DNA of 64,000 bases, from positions 913,501-977,500 of the forward strand of contig NZ_AP021888.1 of the NCBI RefSeq assembly GCF_011398155.1, given 5' to 3'. This document shows positions 1 through 9,928 of this stretch, piece after piece (the first letter of the stretch is position 1; each line of letters opens with the position of its first letter). This DNA is from Thiosulfativibrio zosterae. GTDB taxonomy: Bacteria; Pseudomonadota; Gammaproteobacteria; Thiomicrospirales; Thiomicrospiraceae. Below the pieces are notes generated by a model, which saw nothing but the letters and a program-made list of their open reading frames with translations, was not told where the DNA came from and did no database searches. The translations under genes were made by a program, and so were the position numbers.

Positions 1-317
1 ATTTTCCATGCTTTGCTGGAAATATTCACTGGGTCGCTCATTTTAATATTGCCATTGATCAGTTCATTAATGACCACAAAACCGGTCATGATTTTGGTCA
101 AACTGGCGGGTTCAACGCGTTCGTCGGCATTTTTTTCGGCTAGGATATCGCCACTGTCAAAATCCACTAAAACATAAGCATTTGCCGCCATGTTTGGCGC
201 AGATGGAATAATTTGTGGGGTAGGGACTTGAGTTGGCGTAGGTAAGTCTTGGGCTTGGGTGGCGAAGCTCATGACAAGAAAGCTTGCGCTCATGAAAAGA
301 GTTTTTAAAAAGGTCAT
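1..317 (-). CDS. dacA: D-alanyl-D-alanine carboxypeptidase (PBP5/6 type), N-terminal part
   Basis: Only the first ~105 codons lie in the window; the gene runs off the left edge. The translation opens with a short basic-hydrophobic signal peptide ending near ATQAQD, so the product is exported to the periplasm. A mature stretch follows with AYVLVDFDSGDILAEKNAD and then SLTK, the SxxK nucleophile motif of penicillin-binding carboxypeptidases, followed by IMTG. The family trims the terminal D-Ala from peptidoglycan pentapeptides. The first ATG was chosen because it gives a complete signal peptide; no strong ribosome site is visible and a second in-frame ATG lies 8 codons on. It lies downstream of mrdB in the same direction, a common arrangement with elongation genes. 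Confidence 0.88.
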   Translation of the reverse strand, partial: MTFLKTLFMSASFLVMSFATQAQDLPTPTQVPTPQIIPSAPNMAANAYVLVDFDSGDILAEKNADERVEPASLTKIMTGFVVINELINGNIKMSDPVNISSKAWK

Positions 318-430
318 AGGCGTTGAGTCACTGCTTTTAATAAAATTAGTTAAATGAGCGATAATTTAACACAAATCGCACAGAATCTAAATGGCTTGAA
401 GGGGATTGTCAGGTTTTCGTTAGAGTGTGT

Positions 431-1561
431 TTAAGTGGAGAGCATTTTTTTGTGCGTATGAATAGACATTAAAATACCAAAACTGATCATGAGTGTCAGC
501 AGCGCGCTCCCGCCGTAACTGACAAGGGGTAAGGGGAGCCCAACCACTGGCAATAATCCACTGACCATGCCGATATTTACAAACACATAAATAAACAAGG
601 TCATCACTAAACTGGCAGACAGTAGTCTGGTAAAGTTATCTTGTGCTTGACTGGAAATGTATAGGCCTCGGGCGATAATTAAGCTGTAAAGAATAAGTAA
701 TAACACAACGCCTATCAGCCCAAACTCTTCTGCGAGCACTGAAAATATAAAGTCAGTAGTGCTTTCTGGTAAAAAATCCAAGTGAGCCTGTGAACTGCCT
801 AAAAAGCCCTTGCCTTCAATGCCGCCAGAGCCAATCGCGATTTTGGATTGAATAATGTGATATCCACTGCCTAAAGGATCGGATTCTGGGTTTAGAAAGG
901 TCATGACCCTTTGTTTTTGGTACTCATACATATAAAAATTCCAGATCACCGGTGCGCTGGCGGCTACGATTAGGGCGGCCACTGAAATCCACTTCCAGGA
1001 GAGTCCAGCAAAAAACAATACAAACAAGCCGCTCATGGCAATGAGTATGGAGGTGCCTAGGTCTGGCTGAATAATGATTAAAGCCGCAGAAAGACCCACT
1101 AAAAAAAGACCAAACAGCATTTTTCTGCCAGGTGGGGGAAGGTGGTCGTGAGCATAGAGCCAAGCGAGCATCATCGGCAGGGCGAGTTTCATGAGCTCTG
1201 AGGGTTGAAATCTAAAGAAGCCTAAGTCTAGCCAACGCTGTGCGCCTTTGCCAATTTGACCAAATAGCACAACCGCCAATAACATGATAAGCCCCGCGGT
1301 AAAAAGCCAGGGGGCAATCACTCTTAAATAAGTCGGTGGAATTTGTGCAAACGCAACCATAATGATAAAGGCAATGCCAACCCTTGATAAATGTCGCAAA
1401 GTCACTTCTTCATCTCCACCAGAGGCACTAAAAACCACTAGGCTGCTGAGTAAAATCAGAATTAAAATGCCAATCAATAACCACAGATCTAAGTGCAGCG
1501 CCGAAAGTAGCCCTTTATTTTTTCGATAGACCTTTTCTTGCCCAGTTAAATCAATTTGCAT
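431..1561 (-). CDS. mrdB: Rod shape-determining glycosyltransferase RodA (SEDS family)
   Basis: 376-residue, very hydrophobic polytopic protein of the SEDS family, which polymerises lipid II glycan strands during side-wall growth in partnership with PBP2. About ten membrane segments are visible. Typical SEDS stretches include the GAQRWLDLG segment around residue 105, QPSELMKLALP, QPDLGTSIL, and a C-terminal LPLPLVSYGGSALL. Length matches the family (about 370). Its ATG overlaps the last 11 nt of mrdA, so the two are probably translationally coupled. It is the last gene of the mreBCD-mrdA-mrdB run. Confidence 0.95.
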   Translation of the reverse strand: MQIDLTGQEKVYRKNKGLLSALHLDLWLLIGILILILLSSLVVFSASGGDEEVTLRHLSRVGIAFIIMVAFAQIPPTYLRVIAPWLFTAGLIMLLAVVLFGQIGKGAQRWLDLGFFRFQPSELMKLALPMMLAWLYAHDHLPPPGRKMLFGLFLVGLSAALIIIQPDLGTSILIAMSGLFVLFFAGLSWKWISVAALIVAASAPVIWNFYMYEYQKQRVMTFLNPESDPLGSGYHIIQSKIAIGSGGIEGKGFLGSSQAHLDFLPESTTDFIFSVLAEEFGLIGVVLLLILYSLIIARGLYISSQAQDNFTRLLSASLVMTLFIYVFVNIGMVSGLLPVVGLPLPLVSYGGSALLTLMISFGILMSIHTHKKMLST

Positions 1562-3383
1562 TTTGTTTCTCAGTGGCTAGATGTTCAAAATAATAGCGAG
1601 CAATGTCGACAGCAACAGGTGCAGCTTTGGCACTGGCGTTTTCAATGACAACGCTGATGGCAATTTCTGGGTTATCGACCGGCGCAAACCCGATAAATAA
1701 GGAATGGTCTCTCAAAGTGCGGTCGATGTTGTCGGCATCATACTCTTCTTCATTTAAGCTAAATACTTGGGCCGTGCCGGTTTTGCCCGCCATTTTAAAG
1801 GGCAATCCTTTGGTATAGGCACGAGCGGTTCCATGGGTGCCGTGCATCACCTTGACCATGGCTTGAATCACTTTCTCCCAATTTGAGATTTTATTGATAG
1901 GAATCAACAGGTTTTCATCATTAGAGGTGTTTTGGTTTTTTAATAAGTGGGGTTCTGATATTTTGCCGCGGTTAGCAAGGGTTGCCACAGATTTTGCCAG
2001 TTGCAAAGGCGTTGCCAAGAAATAGCCTTGCCCAATGGTCGCGATAATCGTCTCCCCGTTATACCAGTTTTGTCCACGCGCTTCTTTTTTCCAGGCTTTA
2101 GAGGGCAGGATTCCCTTTTTTTCGGCGGGTAAATCAATCCCTGTTTCGTGCCCGAATCCGAAAGGGTAAAGTGCGTCATGAATCATGTCTATGCCCATTT
2201 TTAACCCCAAATCATAATAATAGGTATCGCAAGATTGTTCAATGGCGTCGCTCATATTGACTATGCCATGCCCACCACGCTTCCAGTCACGATATCGGTG
2301 GTCCATATAAACATAATAACCTGGGTCAAAAATTTGTTTTTCGGGCGTAATGATGCCGTTTTCAAGCGAACCCAGTGACACGAAAGGTTTGATGGTTGAG
2401 CCGGGAGGATATTGACCATCAGTAACACGATTAATGAGCGGGCGGCCTTTGTTATGAATCAATTCATCGTAATTTTTTTGACTGATGCCATCCACAAATA
2501 AATTCAGGTCATAACCGGGATGACTGATAAAGGCTAAAATTTCGCCAGTTTTTGGCTCCATCACAACGACCGCCGCCCTTTGATCTTCTAGCAACTTCTC
2601 GGCATATTTTTGCAAGCGAATATCCAAAGTTAGGTGAATGTCTTTGCCAGGAGTAGCAGGGGTGGTGCTTAGGGTTCTGAGCACTCTGCCGCGGGCATTG
2701 GTTTCAATTTCTTTATAGCCTGGGTAGCCTAATAGTAGATCTTCATATTGTTTTTCAACCCCAGATTTTCCCATAACATCTGTGCCTAGGTAACGATCTG
2801 TATCAAGTGTTTGGGTTTCTTTGTCATTGATGCGGCCGACATAACCTAGGGCATGAGAAACTAAATCTTTGTAAGGATAGTAGCGTTTGAGCTTGGCGGT
2901 TAAGGAAACCCCAGGAAAGCGGTCACTGTTAGCCGCAAAGGTTGCAGCCTGTTTTTCAGTGAGGTTGACATCAAAGGTTAATACCTTGGCACGATAACCA
3001 CTTTGCAGGCGTTTAAAAAATTCTTGCCATTTATCCGCAGCAATTTCTGGGAAAAGTTGCATGAGTTGATCTGGGTAGTTTTCCTGTTTGTTCATCTTTT
3101 TTTTGTCAAAGCGCAGCACAAAAATAGATTGATTGTCGGCTAATACATGGCCGTTTCGATCATAAATTTTGCCACGCATTGGGGGGATGGTTTCAATGGA
3201 AATACGATTGCCATCAGCCATGCTTTTGTAGTGATGGTAGTTAAACCATTGCAAATAACCCATGCGTGCAATTAAAACCCCAAAGAGTATGAGTACAAAC
3301 ACCATCGCCAGTATTAGGCGAGTATGCAATAGGCGTTTTTGAACTAACTTTTCGGCGTCAGTATTGTGGACAAGTTGAGCCAT
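1551..3383 (-). CDS. mrdA: Penicillin-binding protein 2 (elongation transpeptidase)
   Basis: 610-residue class B penicillin-binding protein that cross-links peptidoglycan in the elongasome. One N-terminal membrane anchor (about residues 18-42) precedes the pedestal domain, which contains IPPMRGKIYDRNG. The transpeptidase domain shows all three catalytic motifs: SxxK as PPGSTIKP, SxN-type as SCD, and KTGTAQ. Length is as expected (E. coli 633). It is 9 nt downstream of mreD and overlaps mrdB by 11 nt, so it is part of the single mre-mrd transcription unit. Confidence 0.96.
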   Translation of the reverse strand: MAQLVHNTDAEKLVQKRLLHTRLILAMVFVLILFGVLIARMGYLQWFNYHHYKSMADGNRISIETIPPMRGKIYDRNGHVLADNQSIFVLRFDKKKMNKQENYPDQLMQLFPEIAADKWQEFFKRLQSGYRAKVLTFDVNLTEKQAATFAANSDRFPGVSLTAKLKRYYPYKDLVSHALGYVGRINDKETQTLDTDRYLGTDVMGKSGVEKQYEDLLLGYPGYKEIETNARGRVLRTLSTTPATPGKDIHLTLDIRLQKYAEKLLEDQRAAVVVMEPKTGEILAFISHPGYDLNLFVDGISQKNYDELIHNKGRPLINRVTDGQYPPGSTIKPFVSLGSLENGIITPEKQIFDPGYYVYMDHRYRDWKRGGHGIVNMSDAIEQSCDTYYYDLGLKMGIDMIHDALYPFGFGHETGIDLPAEKKGILPSKAWKKEARGQNWYNGETIIATIGQGYFLATPLQLAKSVATLANRGKISEPHLLKNQNTSNDENLLIPINKISNWEKVIQAMVKVMHGTHGTARAYTKGLPFKMAGKTGTAQVFSLNEEEYDADNIDRTLRDHSLFIGFAPVDNPEIAISVVIENASAKAAPVAVDIARYYFEHLATEKQNAN

Positions 3384-3392
3384 ATGAATCTG

Positions 3393-3899
3393 CTAAGGCG
3401 CGGAGGCCACTTTAAGGCACTGGTGTTTGATAATGAAAAGGGTCACTGGCCATAAAATAATAATCAGTAAGGGTGAAAGCCAATAGTCGTAGGCATTGCT
3501 GGCGTTGAAAACCGGCTGTAACAAAAAGAATCCTAAAATCTTAGCGGCATAAAAATACAATGTAATAATAAATGTTTGCTGCCATAACGGATAACTTCTA
3601 AAGCTAAAGCGGATTCTTAGCAATAAGAAAACCAGTAAGGAGAATAAAATGGCGTGAGCACCTAAGACGGAGTTAAATATCCCATCGCTTAAAAGCCCTA
3701 AAATCAAAGCCGTAAACAAATGGGTTTTGTTTTGTAACAGCATGGTCCAAATCAACAGCATGAGAAGCGTCATGGAAGGTAGTGTCACTGGCAACAAGGC
3801 TAAGCTATTCATGGAGTCTAAAACCAGCGTTATGAAGTAACTCAAAAAAAGTAACCACTTAACTTGCGAAAAACGAAAATGCATCAGTTTTTCAGTCAT
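3393..3899 (-). CDS. mreD: Rod shape-determining membrane protein MreD
   Basis: 168-residue integral membrane protein with five or six hydrophobic segments and few conserved residues, as usual for MreD. Assignment rests on size, hydropathy, the GLLSDGIFNSVLGAHA segment typical of the family, and position between mreC and mrdA. MreD links the MreB filament and MreC to the elongation enzymes in the inner membrane. It overlaps mreC by 8 nt. Confidence 0.9.
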   Translation of the reverse strand: MTEKLMHFRFSQVKWLLFLSYFITLVLDSMNSLALLPVTLPSMTLLMLLIWTMLLQNKTHLFTALILGLLSDGIFNSVLGAHAILFSLLVFLLLRIRFSFRSYPLWQQTFIITLYFYAAKILGFFLLQPVFNASNAYDYWLSPLLIIILWPVTLFIIKHQCLKVASAP

Positions 3900-4740
3900 G
3901 GAACACCTCGCCAGAGGTTGGAACAGGTTGTTGTAATATTAACACCTTGTTTGAAATGTGGAGATTGGCAAGGGCTTGGGCATAAATTTCAAAATAGGGT
4001 TGGTCATCCCAGTTTTGCAAACTGGCGACTTTCGCCACTGGAATTCCTTCTGGGAAAATGCCGCCTAAGCCAGAAGTTTCGACAATATCACCAATAATGA
4101 TGGAGCTAGAATTGGGGATGTATTCTAAAAGCAATTTGTCATTTCCTGTGCCGGTTAAAATTCCGCGTTGTCCAGTGCGTTGAATGCGAACCGGTACTTG
4201 GCTGTCTGGGTCGGTAATCAGCAAAACTCTGCCTGAGTTAAGGGAGAGCTGATTGACTTTACCAATGAGACCTTGCGCATCAATGACGGGGCTGTTGAGT
4301 TTAACTTTTTCTAATTGACCGCGGTTAACGACTAAAAAATGTGCAAGTGGCGAATCACTGTAGCCTATGACGCTGGCAATTTGACTGGTATTTTTAGGGA
4401 TCTGACTGGCAGTGCCTAACAAAGCGTTTAAACGGGTGACTTCAATTTTGTATTTATTGAGTTGCTGAAGCTGCGCTTTGAGTAGTAGGTTTTCTGTTTC
4501 AAGTTGTTGCTTGTCATTTTCCAGTTGGCTAAGGGTGTTGAAGTCTTGTGAAAGCCATTTGTAAATGTCTTGCGGCGCTGTGGCCACTTTTTCGATAGGG
4601 TCGAGCGCTGTTAGAAGAACGCTACGAACATTGTCCATCAGCTGAGTGTAATGATCCGTGACCATGAGCACAATCGAAAACACAAATATAATAATAAATT
4701 GAACCCCCTCTTGTTGAGGGGTCGTTGAATTTAAGCTAAT
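3892..4740 (-). CDS. mreC: Rod shape-determining protein MreC, probable ATT start
   Basis: Periplasmic scaffold of the elongasome. The chain has an N-terminal membrane helix, a coiled coil (about residues 60-95 of the longer form, rich in QLE/ENLLLKAQLQQL), then the paired beta-barrel region with the GLIGKV and DPDSQVPV type segments. A GTG-initiated form (4683) would begin inside the membrane helix and has no ribosome site. Nineteen codons upstream, in frame, an ATT at 4738-4740 follows a clear GGGAGAA sequence with 7-8 nt spacing and restores a complete N-terminus with the cytoplasmic leader TTPQQEG and the full helix. No ATG, GTG or TTG lies between that point and the upstream in-frame stop. 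I therefore favour initiation at ATT (282 residues). It lies 55 nt after mreB. Confidence 0.88.
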   Translation of the reverse strand: MSLNSTTPQQEGVQFIIIFVFSIVLMVTDHYTQLMDNVRSVLLTALDPIEKVATAPQDIYKWLSQDFNTLSQLENDKQQLETENLLLKAQLQQLNKYKIEVTRLNALLGTASQIPKNTSQIASVIGYSDSPLAHFLVVNRGQLEKVKLNSPVIDAQGLIGKVNQLSLNSGRVLLITDPDSQVPVRIQRTGQRGILTGTGNDKLLLEYIPNSSSIIIGDIVETSGLGGIFPEGIPVAKVASLQNWDDQPYFEIYAQALANLHISNKVLILQQPVPTSGEVFHD

Positions 4741-4795
4741 GGTGTTTTCTCCCGTACCACTCGGTGTAATGCTGAACTAAATAGATGAGATGACC

Positions 4796-5839
4796 TTAGT
4801 CAAAAGAAAATACATCTATGCCTTTTTCATCCATCATCTCTAATGCACGACCGCCGCCACGCGCCACACAGGTGAGTGGGTCGTCAGCGATGATAACTGG
4901 AATGCCTGTTTCTTCAGAAAGCAGGGTGTTTAGATTGCGAAGCAATGCGCCTCCGCCTGTTAAAACAATACCGTGTTCAGCAATATCTGCCCCCAGTTCT
5001 GGTGGGGTAAATTCTAGTGCAGTACGCACAGCACTGACAATTTGTGCCAAAGGCTCTTGTAGGGCCTCTAACACTTCATTGCTGTTTAAAGTAAAGCGAC
5101 GCGGAACCGATTCTGCGATATTGCTACCGTGCACTTCCATCGTATCCGGATTCACTTCGTGATAAGCGGTACCAATTTGTTTTTTAATTTTTTCAGCAGT
5201 CGCTTCACCAATAATCATGCCGTAATTACGACGAACATATTTAATAATGGCTTCATCAAAACGGTCACCACCCACTTTTACGGATGCAGACCAAACAATA
5301 CCGTTTAAAGATAGGGTTGCCACTTCAGTGGTACCACCACCGATATCAACCACCATTGAGCCAATCGGTTCGCTGACCGGCATGCCAGCGCCAATAGCAG
5401 CTGCCATGGGTTCTTCAATGAGGTAAACTTCACGAGCACCTGCGCCCGCAGCCGATTCACGAATGGCGCGGCGTTCAACTTGCGTAGAACCACAAGGCAC
5501 ACAAACTAATACACGTGGGCTTGGCTGAAAGAATCTGGCTTCATGGACTTTACGAATAAAGGCTTGCAACATTTTTTCAGTGACTTCGAAGTCAGCTATA
5601 ACACCGTCTTTAAGTGGGCGAACCGTAATGATTTTTTGGTTTTCTTTACCCAACATTTCTTTGGCGCCTTCACCGACCGCCACAATAGAGCGAGGTTTTC
5701 CATGGTCGCCAATGCGAATGGCGACAACAGAAGGCTCATTGAGAACCATACCTTTTCCGCGAACATAAATCAGCGTGTTAGCGGTTCCTAAATCGATTGA
5801 AAGGTCATTAGAGAAGAGTCCCATGAGTTTACGAAACAT
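4796..5839 (-). CDS. mreB: Rod shape-determining protein MreB (bacterial actin)
   Basis: 347-residue actin-fold ATPase that forms membrane-associated filaments directing side-wall synthesis. The nucleotide-binding signatures are all present: [11 protein letters not shown] at the start (phosphate 1), [12 protein letters not shown] (phosphate 2) and [11 protein letters not shown] (adenosine). Length and sequence are highly conserved. It is the first gene of the mreBCD-mrdAB unit; its 5' side faces gatC, leaving a 257-nt divergent promoter region. Confidence 0.98.
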   Translation of the reverse strand: MFRKLMGLFSNDLSIDLGTANTLIYVRGKGMVLNEPSVVAIRIGDHGKPRSIVAVGEGAKEMLGKENQKIITVRPLKDGVIADFEVTEKMLQAFIRKVHEARFFQPSPRVLVCVPCGSTQVERRAIRESAAGAGAREVYLIEEPMAAAIGAGMPVSEPIGSMVVDIGGGTTEVATLSLNGIVWSASVKVGGDRFDEAIIKYVRRNYGMIIGEATAEKIKKQIGTAYHEVNPDTMEVHGSNIAESVPRRFTLNSNEVLEALQEPLAQIVSAVRTALEFTPPELGADIAEHGIVLTGGGALLRNLNTLLSEETGIPVIIADDPLTCVARGGGRALEMMDEKGIDVFSFD

Positions 5840-6010
5840 TGGTCAAAATCCTTTGAATAAAGAGGTGGGTTGTTTAATCAAGGTATTTTATATCAATCAA
5901 TAAGTAAAGACAGAAAAAATGCCATTAATCTTGGTTTTAATTCAGGTTTTCAATGTGTGACGAATGATTGACTGAGCGAATTATGCAGTGAAAAGGTGCT
6001 TATGACTTTT

Positions 6011-6040
6011 TTGAATGACCAAAATGTGGTAATTTATAAA
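6011..6040 (+). promoter_or_regulatory. Candidate sigma-70 promoter of gatCAB
   Basis: TTGAAT and TATAAA are separated by 18 nt, 57 nt upstream of the gatC start, in the AT-rich mreB-gatC divergent region. Spacing and -10 quality are good and the -35 is fair. The rest of the 257-nt gap shows no other recognisable element. Confidence 0.45.
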
Positions 6041-6096
6041 GGTTTTTCGTTGTAAAAAAAATACTTGGTTAATAAAGCAGATTTAAGGGGAATTTT

Positions 6097-6384
6097 GTGT
6101 CAATCGGACAAAAAGAAGTTGAAACCATTTCTCGCTTAGCAGCGATTTCAGTGAAAGAGTCTGAAGTACCGGCTGTTGCAGAAAAATTGTCTAACATTTT
6201 AGATTTATTTGCCCAGATGGCGGCGGTTAATACGGACCATGTTACCCCAATGGCGCATCCATTAGACCAGGTGCAAAGACTGCGCGATGATGTTGTCACT
6301 GAAACTGACCACCATGAAAAATATCAAAAGCTTGCGCCTGCCGCCCAAGATGGTTTGTATCTAGTTCCCCAAGTGATTGAGTGA
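6097..6384 (+). CDS. gatC: Asp-tRNA(Asn)/Glu-tRNA(Gln) amidotransferase subunit C
   Basis: 95-residue small subunit of the GatCAB transamidosome, which converts misacylated Glu-tRNA(Gln) or Asp-tRNA(Asn) to the correct amide. GatC acts as a clamp between the A and B subunits. The typical [12 protein letters not shown] opening and the later [15 protein letters not shown] segment support the call. Translation starts at GTG, preceded by AAGGGG at good spacing. It is the first gene of gatC-gatA-gatB; the gatA ATG follows 7 nt after its stop. Confidence 0.96.
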   Translation: MSIGQKEVETISRLAAISVKESEVPAVAEKLSNILDLFAQMAAVNTDHVTPMAHPLDQVQRLRDDVVTETDHHEKYQKLAPAAQDGLYLVPQVIE

Positions 6385-6391
6385 GATAAAA

Positions 6392-7846
6392 ATGCATAAA
6401 TTAAGTATTCAGCAAATGAGCGAACAATTGCAAAGTCGCCAATTAACCAGCGTTGCCTTGACTCAACATTACTTGGACAGAATTGCAAAATTTGACCCAG
6501 AACTCAATGCCTACATTACTGTTACGCCCGAATTGGCAATAGCTATGGCCAAAGAAGCGGATGCCAAGCTAGATGCTGGCAACGCTCATCCTTTAACGGG
6601 TATTCCCATTGCGCACAAAGACATTTTTTGTATTGATGGGGTGAAAACAACTTGTGGTTCAAAAATGTTGAGCAATTTTGTTGCACCCTATGATGCTCAT
6701 GTGGTTGAACAGCTTAAAGAATTGAATATGCCAATTTTGGGTAAAACCAATATGGATGAATTTGCCATGGGGTCCTCCTCTGAAAGCAGTTATTTTGGGC
6801 CCACCAAAAATCCTTGGGATTTAAAAGCGGTTCCGGGCGGTTCTTCTGGGGGCGCTGCAGCGGTTATTGCGGCTGGATTAGCGCCCTTAGCGACGGGTAC
6901 GGATACCGGTGGTTCTATTCGTCAGCCAGCTTCTTTTTGTGGTATTTCAGGCATTAAGCCCACTTATGGTGCGGTATCGCGTTACGGCATGATTGCCTAC
7001 GCTTCCAGTTTTGACCAGGGCGGTCCTATGACGCGCTCTGCGCAAGATTCTGCTTGGTTATTAACCGCTATGGCAGGCTTTGATCTGCGTGACTCTACCA
7101 GTTTTGAACAGGCAAAACCAGATTATACAACCGAGTTAAATGCCTCTTTAAAAGGCTTAAAAGTCGGCGTGCCTAAAGAGTATTTTGGAGAAGGTTTGGA
7201 TGCTGGGGTTGCAACGGTAATTAAAACCGCCATCGCCGAACTGGAAAAACAAGGTGCGCAAGTAGTTGAAGTCAGTTTGCCTAATAAAGATTTAGCGGTG
7301 CCTGCTTATTATGTATTGGCACCGGCCGAAGCGTCTTCCAATTTATCGCGTTTTGATGGCGTGCGTTATGGTTATCGTTGTGAAAATCCGCAAGATTTAA
7401 ACGATTTATACACCCGTTCGCGCTCTGAAGGCTTTGGCGCAGAAGTGAAGCGCCGCATTATGGTCGGCGCTTATGCTTTATCAGCGGGTTATTACGATGC
7501 CTACTATTTAAAGGCACAAAAATTACGCCGCTTGATTAAAGACGATTTTATGAAAGCCTTTGAAAGCTGTGATGTGATTGTTGGGCCAGTGGCCCCAACC
7601 CCTGCATTTAACATTGGTGAAAAATCAGATGATCCCATCAGTATGTATTTAGCAGATTTGTATACCATTCCAGTTAACTTGGCCGGCTTGCCAGCAATGT
7701 CGGTGCCTGCTGGGTTTGTGGAAGGTCGTCCAGTAGGGTTGCATATCGTGGGTAATTATCATGCCGAAGCCAAATTGCTAAATGTGGCGCATCAATATCA
7801 ACAAACGACCGATTGGCATAAACAAATGCCAGCGGCTTACCAATAA
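6392..7846 (+). CDS. gatA: Glu-tRNA(Gln)/Asp-tRNA(Asn) amidotransferase subunit A
   Basis: 484-residue amidase-signature enzyme that releases ammonia from glutamine for the transamidation. The catalytic Ser-cisSer-Lys set is visible in IAHKDIF, the glycine/serine-rich [10 protein letters not shown] and [10 protein letters not shown]. The start was placed at ATG 6392 ([10 protein letters not shown]), which matches the usual N-terminus; a TTG five codons upstream would overlap gatC and lacks support. gatB follows after 16 nt. Confidence 0.97.
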   Translation: MHKLSIQQMSEQLQSRQLTSVALTQHYLDRIAKFDPELNAYITVTPELAIAMAKEADAKLDAGNAHPLTGIPIAHKDIFCIDGVKTTCGSKMLSNFVAPYDAHVVEQLKELNMPILGKTNMDEFAMGSSSESSYFGPTKNPWDLKAVPGGSSGGAAAVIAAGLAPLATGTDTGGSIRQPASFCGISGIKPTYGAVSRYGMIAYASSFDQGGPMTRSAQDSAWLLTAMAGFDLRDSTSFEQAKPDYTTELNASLKGLKVGVPKEYFGEGLDAGVATVIKTAIAELEKQGAQVVEVSLPNKDLAVPAYYVLAPAEASSNLSRFDGVRYGYRCENPQDLNDLYTRSRSEGFGAEVKRRIMVGAYALSAGYYDAYYLKAQKLRRLIKDDFMKAFESCDVIVGPVAPTPAFNIGEKSDDPISMYLADLYTIPVNLAGLPAMSVPAGFVEGRPVGLHIVGNYHAEAKLLNVAHQYQQTTDWHKQMPAAYQ

Positions 7847-7862
7847 TTTGAAGGGGAAGAAA

Positions 7863-9290
7863 ATGACTTGGGAAGTTGTTATCGGTTTGGAGATTCACGC
7901 TCAATTAACCACGCAAACAAAGATTTTTTCGGGTTCAGCTATTGCATATGGCGCACAACCCAATACGCAAGCTAACTTGCTAGATTTGGGGATGCCTGGA
8001 CAGCTACCGGTTTTAAATAAAGCGGTGATTCCTGCGGCCATAAAACTGGGTTTAGCAATAGGTGCAAACATTGGGCGCAAATCCGTGTTTGACCGTAAAA
8101 ATTATTTTTATCCTGATTTACCCAAAGGATATCAAACCTCACAGTTTACTTATCCAATTGTGGATAAGGGTGGGGTGGTTGAAATTGAAGTCGATGGTGT
8201 TAAAAAGAAAATTGGCGTAACGCGCGCTCACTTGGAAGAAGATGCGGGTAAATCCATGCACGATGCCTTTCCGGGTATGACAGGCATTGACTTGAATCGT
8301 GCAGGAACGCCTTTGCTAGAAATTGTATCGGAACCCGATATGCGCTCTGCCAAAGAAGCGGTTGCCTATGCCAAAAAAATGCACGAGCTGGTCCAGTATT
8401 TAGGGATTTGTGACGGTAATATGCAGGAAGGCTCTTTCCGTGTGGACTCGAATGTGTCGGTGCACAAACCTGGTACGCCATTTGGCACGCGTGCTGAGTT
8501 GAAAAATATCAACTCTTTCAAGTTTATTGAAGCGGCTATTGAAATAGAAATCGAGCGCCAAATCGAAATTTTAGAATCGGGCGGCAAGGTTGTTCAAGAA
8601 ACCCGTTTGTATGATGCCGATAAAAACGAAACTCGTTCTATGCGTGCTAAAGAAGAAGCCAATGATTACCGTTATTTCCCCTGCCCAGATTTATTACCAG
8701 TGATCATTACCGATGAAGACATTGAAGCGATTCGTGCAGAAATGCCAGAAATGCCTGATGGTAAGCGAGATCGTTATATGTCTGAGTTTGGTTTGTCGGA
8801 ATATGATGCAGCTGTTTTAACTGCTTCGCGTGGCATGGCAGAGTATTTTGAGGGCTTGGTTGCGTTGACCAAAGATGCCAAGTTGTCTGCCAACTGGATG
8901 ATGGGCGAGCTATCGAAAGCGTTGAATCAACATAATCTAGATATTAAAAACTCGCCTGTGTCAGCAGCTATGCTGGGTGGTTTGTTAGCCAAAATTTTAG
9001 ACAATACGATTTCTGGCAAAATTGCTAAACAAGTGTTTGATGCCATGTGGAAGGGTGAAGGTTCTGCTGAAGAAATTATTGCGGCTAAAGGTCTGGTGCA
9101 AATTACGGACAGTTCAGCGATTGAAAAGTTGATCGATGAAGTGCTTGCCGCTAATCCGAATCAAGTTGAAGCCTACAAAGCAGGCCAAGAAAAAATGTTT
9201 GGTTTCTTTGTGGGGCAAGTGATGAAAGCCTCGCAAGGCCAAGCCAGCCCAGGGCAGGTGAATCAATTATTGAAAGATAAGTTGAAATAA
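7863..9290 (+). CDS. gatB: Asp-tRNA(Asn)/Glu-tRNA(Gln) amidotransferase subunit B
   Basis: 475-residue subunit that binds the misacylated tRNA, activates its side chain with ATP and amidates it. The family hallmark [13 protein letters not shown] opens the protein; the [15 protein letters not shown] segment and a C-terminal tail-like domain are present. ATG 7863 is preceded by GAAGGGGAAG; an open frame extends 27 codons upstream into gatA but is not conserved in character. The gene ends the gatCAB operon at a strong terminator. Confidence 0.97.
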   Translation: MTWEVVIGLEIHAQLTTQTKIFSGSAIAYGAQPNTQANLLDLGMPGQLPVLNKAVIPAAIKLGLAIGANIGRKSVFDRKNYFYPDLPKGYQTSQFTYPIVDKGGVVEIEVDGVKKKIGVTRAHLEEDAGKSMHDAFPGMTGIDLNRAGTPLLEIVSEPDMRSAKEAVAYAKKMHELVQYLGICDGNMQEGSFRVDSNVSVHKPGTPFGTRAELKNINSFKFIEAAIEIEIERQIEILESGGKVVQETRLYDADKNETRSMRAKEEANDYRYFPCPDLLPVIITDEDIEAIRAEMPEMPDGKRDRYMSEFGLSEYDAAVLTASRGMAEYFEGLVALTKDAKLSANWMMGELSKALNQHNLDIKNSPVSAAMLGGLLAKILDNTISGKIAKQVFDAMWKGEGSAEEIIAAKGLVQITDSSAIEKLIDEVLAANPNQVEAYKAGQEKMFGFFVGQVMKASQGQASPGQVNQLLKDKLK

Positions 9291-9330
9291 TGTTTTGCTT
9301 TAACGGTTGCTTTAATGGTTAATTTAATAA

Positions 9331-9356
9331 AAGGTGCTTCGGCACCTTTTTTATTT
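9331..9356 (+). terminator. Terminator after gatB
   Basis: A 7-bp stem AAGGTGC/GCACCTT closed by a stable TTCG tetraloop is followed by a T-rich run. It ends gatCAB and abuts the 3' end of the convergent DUF423 gene. Confidence 0.9.
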
Positions 9357-9757
9357 TATGGAAGTCTAGGCGGTTTAATCCAGATCCAACTGAGCCAGCC
9401 CCAGTGAATCATCCAAATGAATCCGCCAATCGGAATTAAAAAGTGCAGGGATTGAAAACCCATTGCCAAAACATAAAGACCACCACTGAAAAACAAAATT
9501 CCCAAGCCATTTAAAATGGCTAATTTTTGCCAAATTTTAACCAGGCCTGGTTGTTTTTGCGCTAAAAATCCCAATAAAAACAAGGTAAAAGCATGCAAGC
9601 TATGATAAAAAAGAGCCGTTTGCCAATAGCCTTGTTGTTCAATGTTCATTTGTGGTTTTAATGCATGACTGGCTAATGCACCTAAGATGATAATGAGCAG
9701 CATATTTAGGCTGCCCGCCAGAAATAGATAACGCTCGGTTTGAAGAGGTTGATTCAC
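9356..9757 (-). CDS. DUF423 family small membrane protein
   Basis: 133-residue protein with four predicted membrane helices, including the glycine-rich ILGALASHAL near the N-terminus and the YHSLHAFTLFLLG segment characteristic of DUF423 (YgdD-like). The family's function is not established. Translation starts at GTG with GGAAG five bases upstream. The coding sequence contains a copy of the ACCAGGCCTGGT palindrome, read in frame as QPGLV at about residues 68-72. It stands alone on the minus strand between gatB and htpX. Confidence 0.85.
   Translation of the reverse strand: MNQPLQTERYLFLAGSLNMLLIIILGALASHALKPQMNIEQQGYWQTALFYHSLHAFTLFLLGFLAQKQPGLVKIWQKLAILNGLGILFFSGGLYVLAMGFQSLHFLIPIGGFIWMIHWGWLSWIWIKPPRLP
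9539..9552. repeat. ACCAGGCCTGGT palindrome, copy 1
   Basis: Perfect 14-bp palindrome AACCAGGCCTGGTT inside the DUF423 gene, followed by GTTTTTG as at copies 36399 and 45430. One of six copies in the window. Confidence 0.9.
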
Positions 9758-9812
9758 AAATACTTCCTTAAGATTATTTCAAAGGTTTTTAGGCTTTTTT
9801 GCACAAGTATCC

Positions 9813-9841
9813 CTTGAAACATTATAAAAAATCTTTATATT
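9813..9841 (+). promoter_or_regulatory. Candidate promoter of htpX (sigma-70 or sigma-32-like)
   Basis: TTGAAA and TATATT are separated by 16 nt, a good sigma-70 match. The same sequence reads CTTGAAA-N13-CTTTATAT, which resembles a heat-shock sigma-32 site, fitting the envelope-stress role of HtpX. The two readings cannot be separated from sequence alone. Confidence 0.5.
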
Positions 9842-9928
9842 AGTCGTAAGAGAAAGTTTATCGCGTTGCCCCTAAGGTAACCTGCTTTAAACTTCATATT
9901 TAACATTTCAGATCATTGGAGAAAAGAG

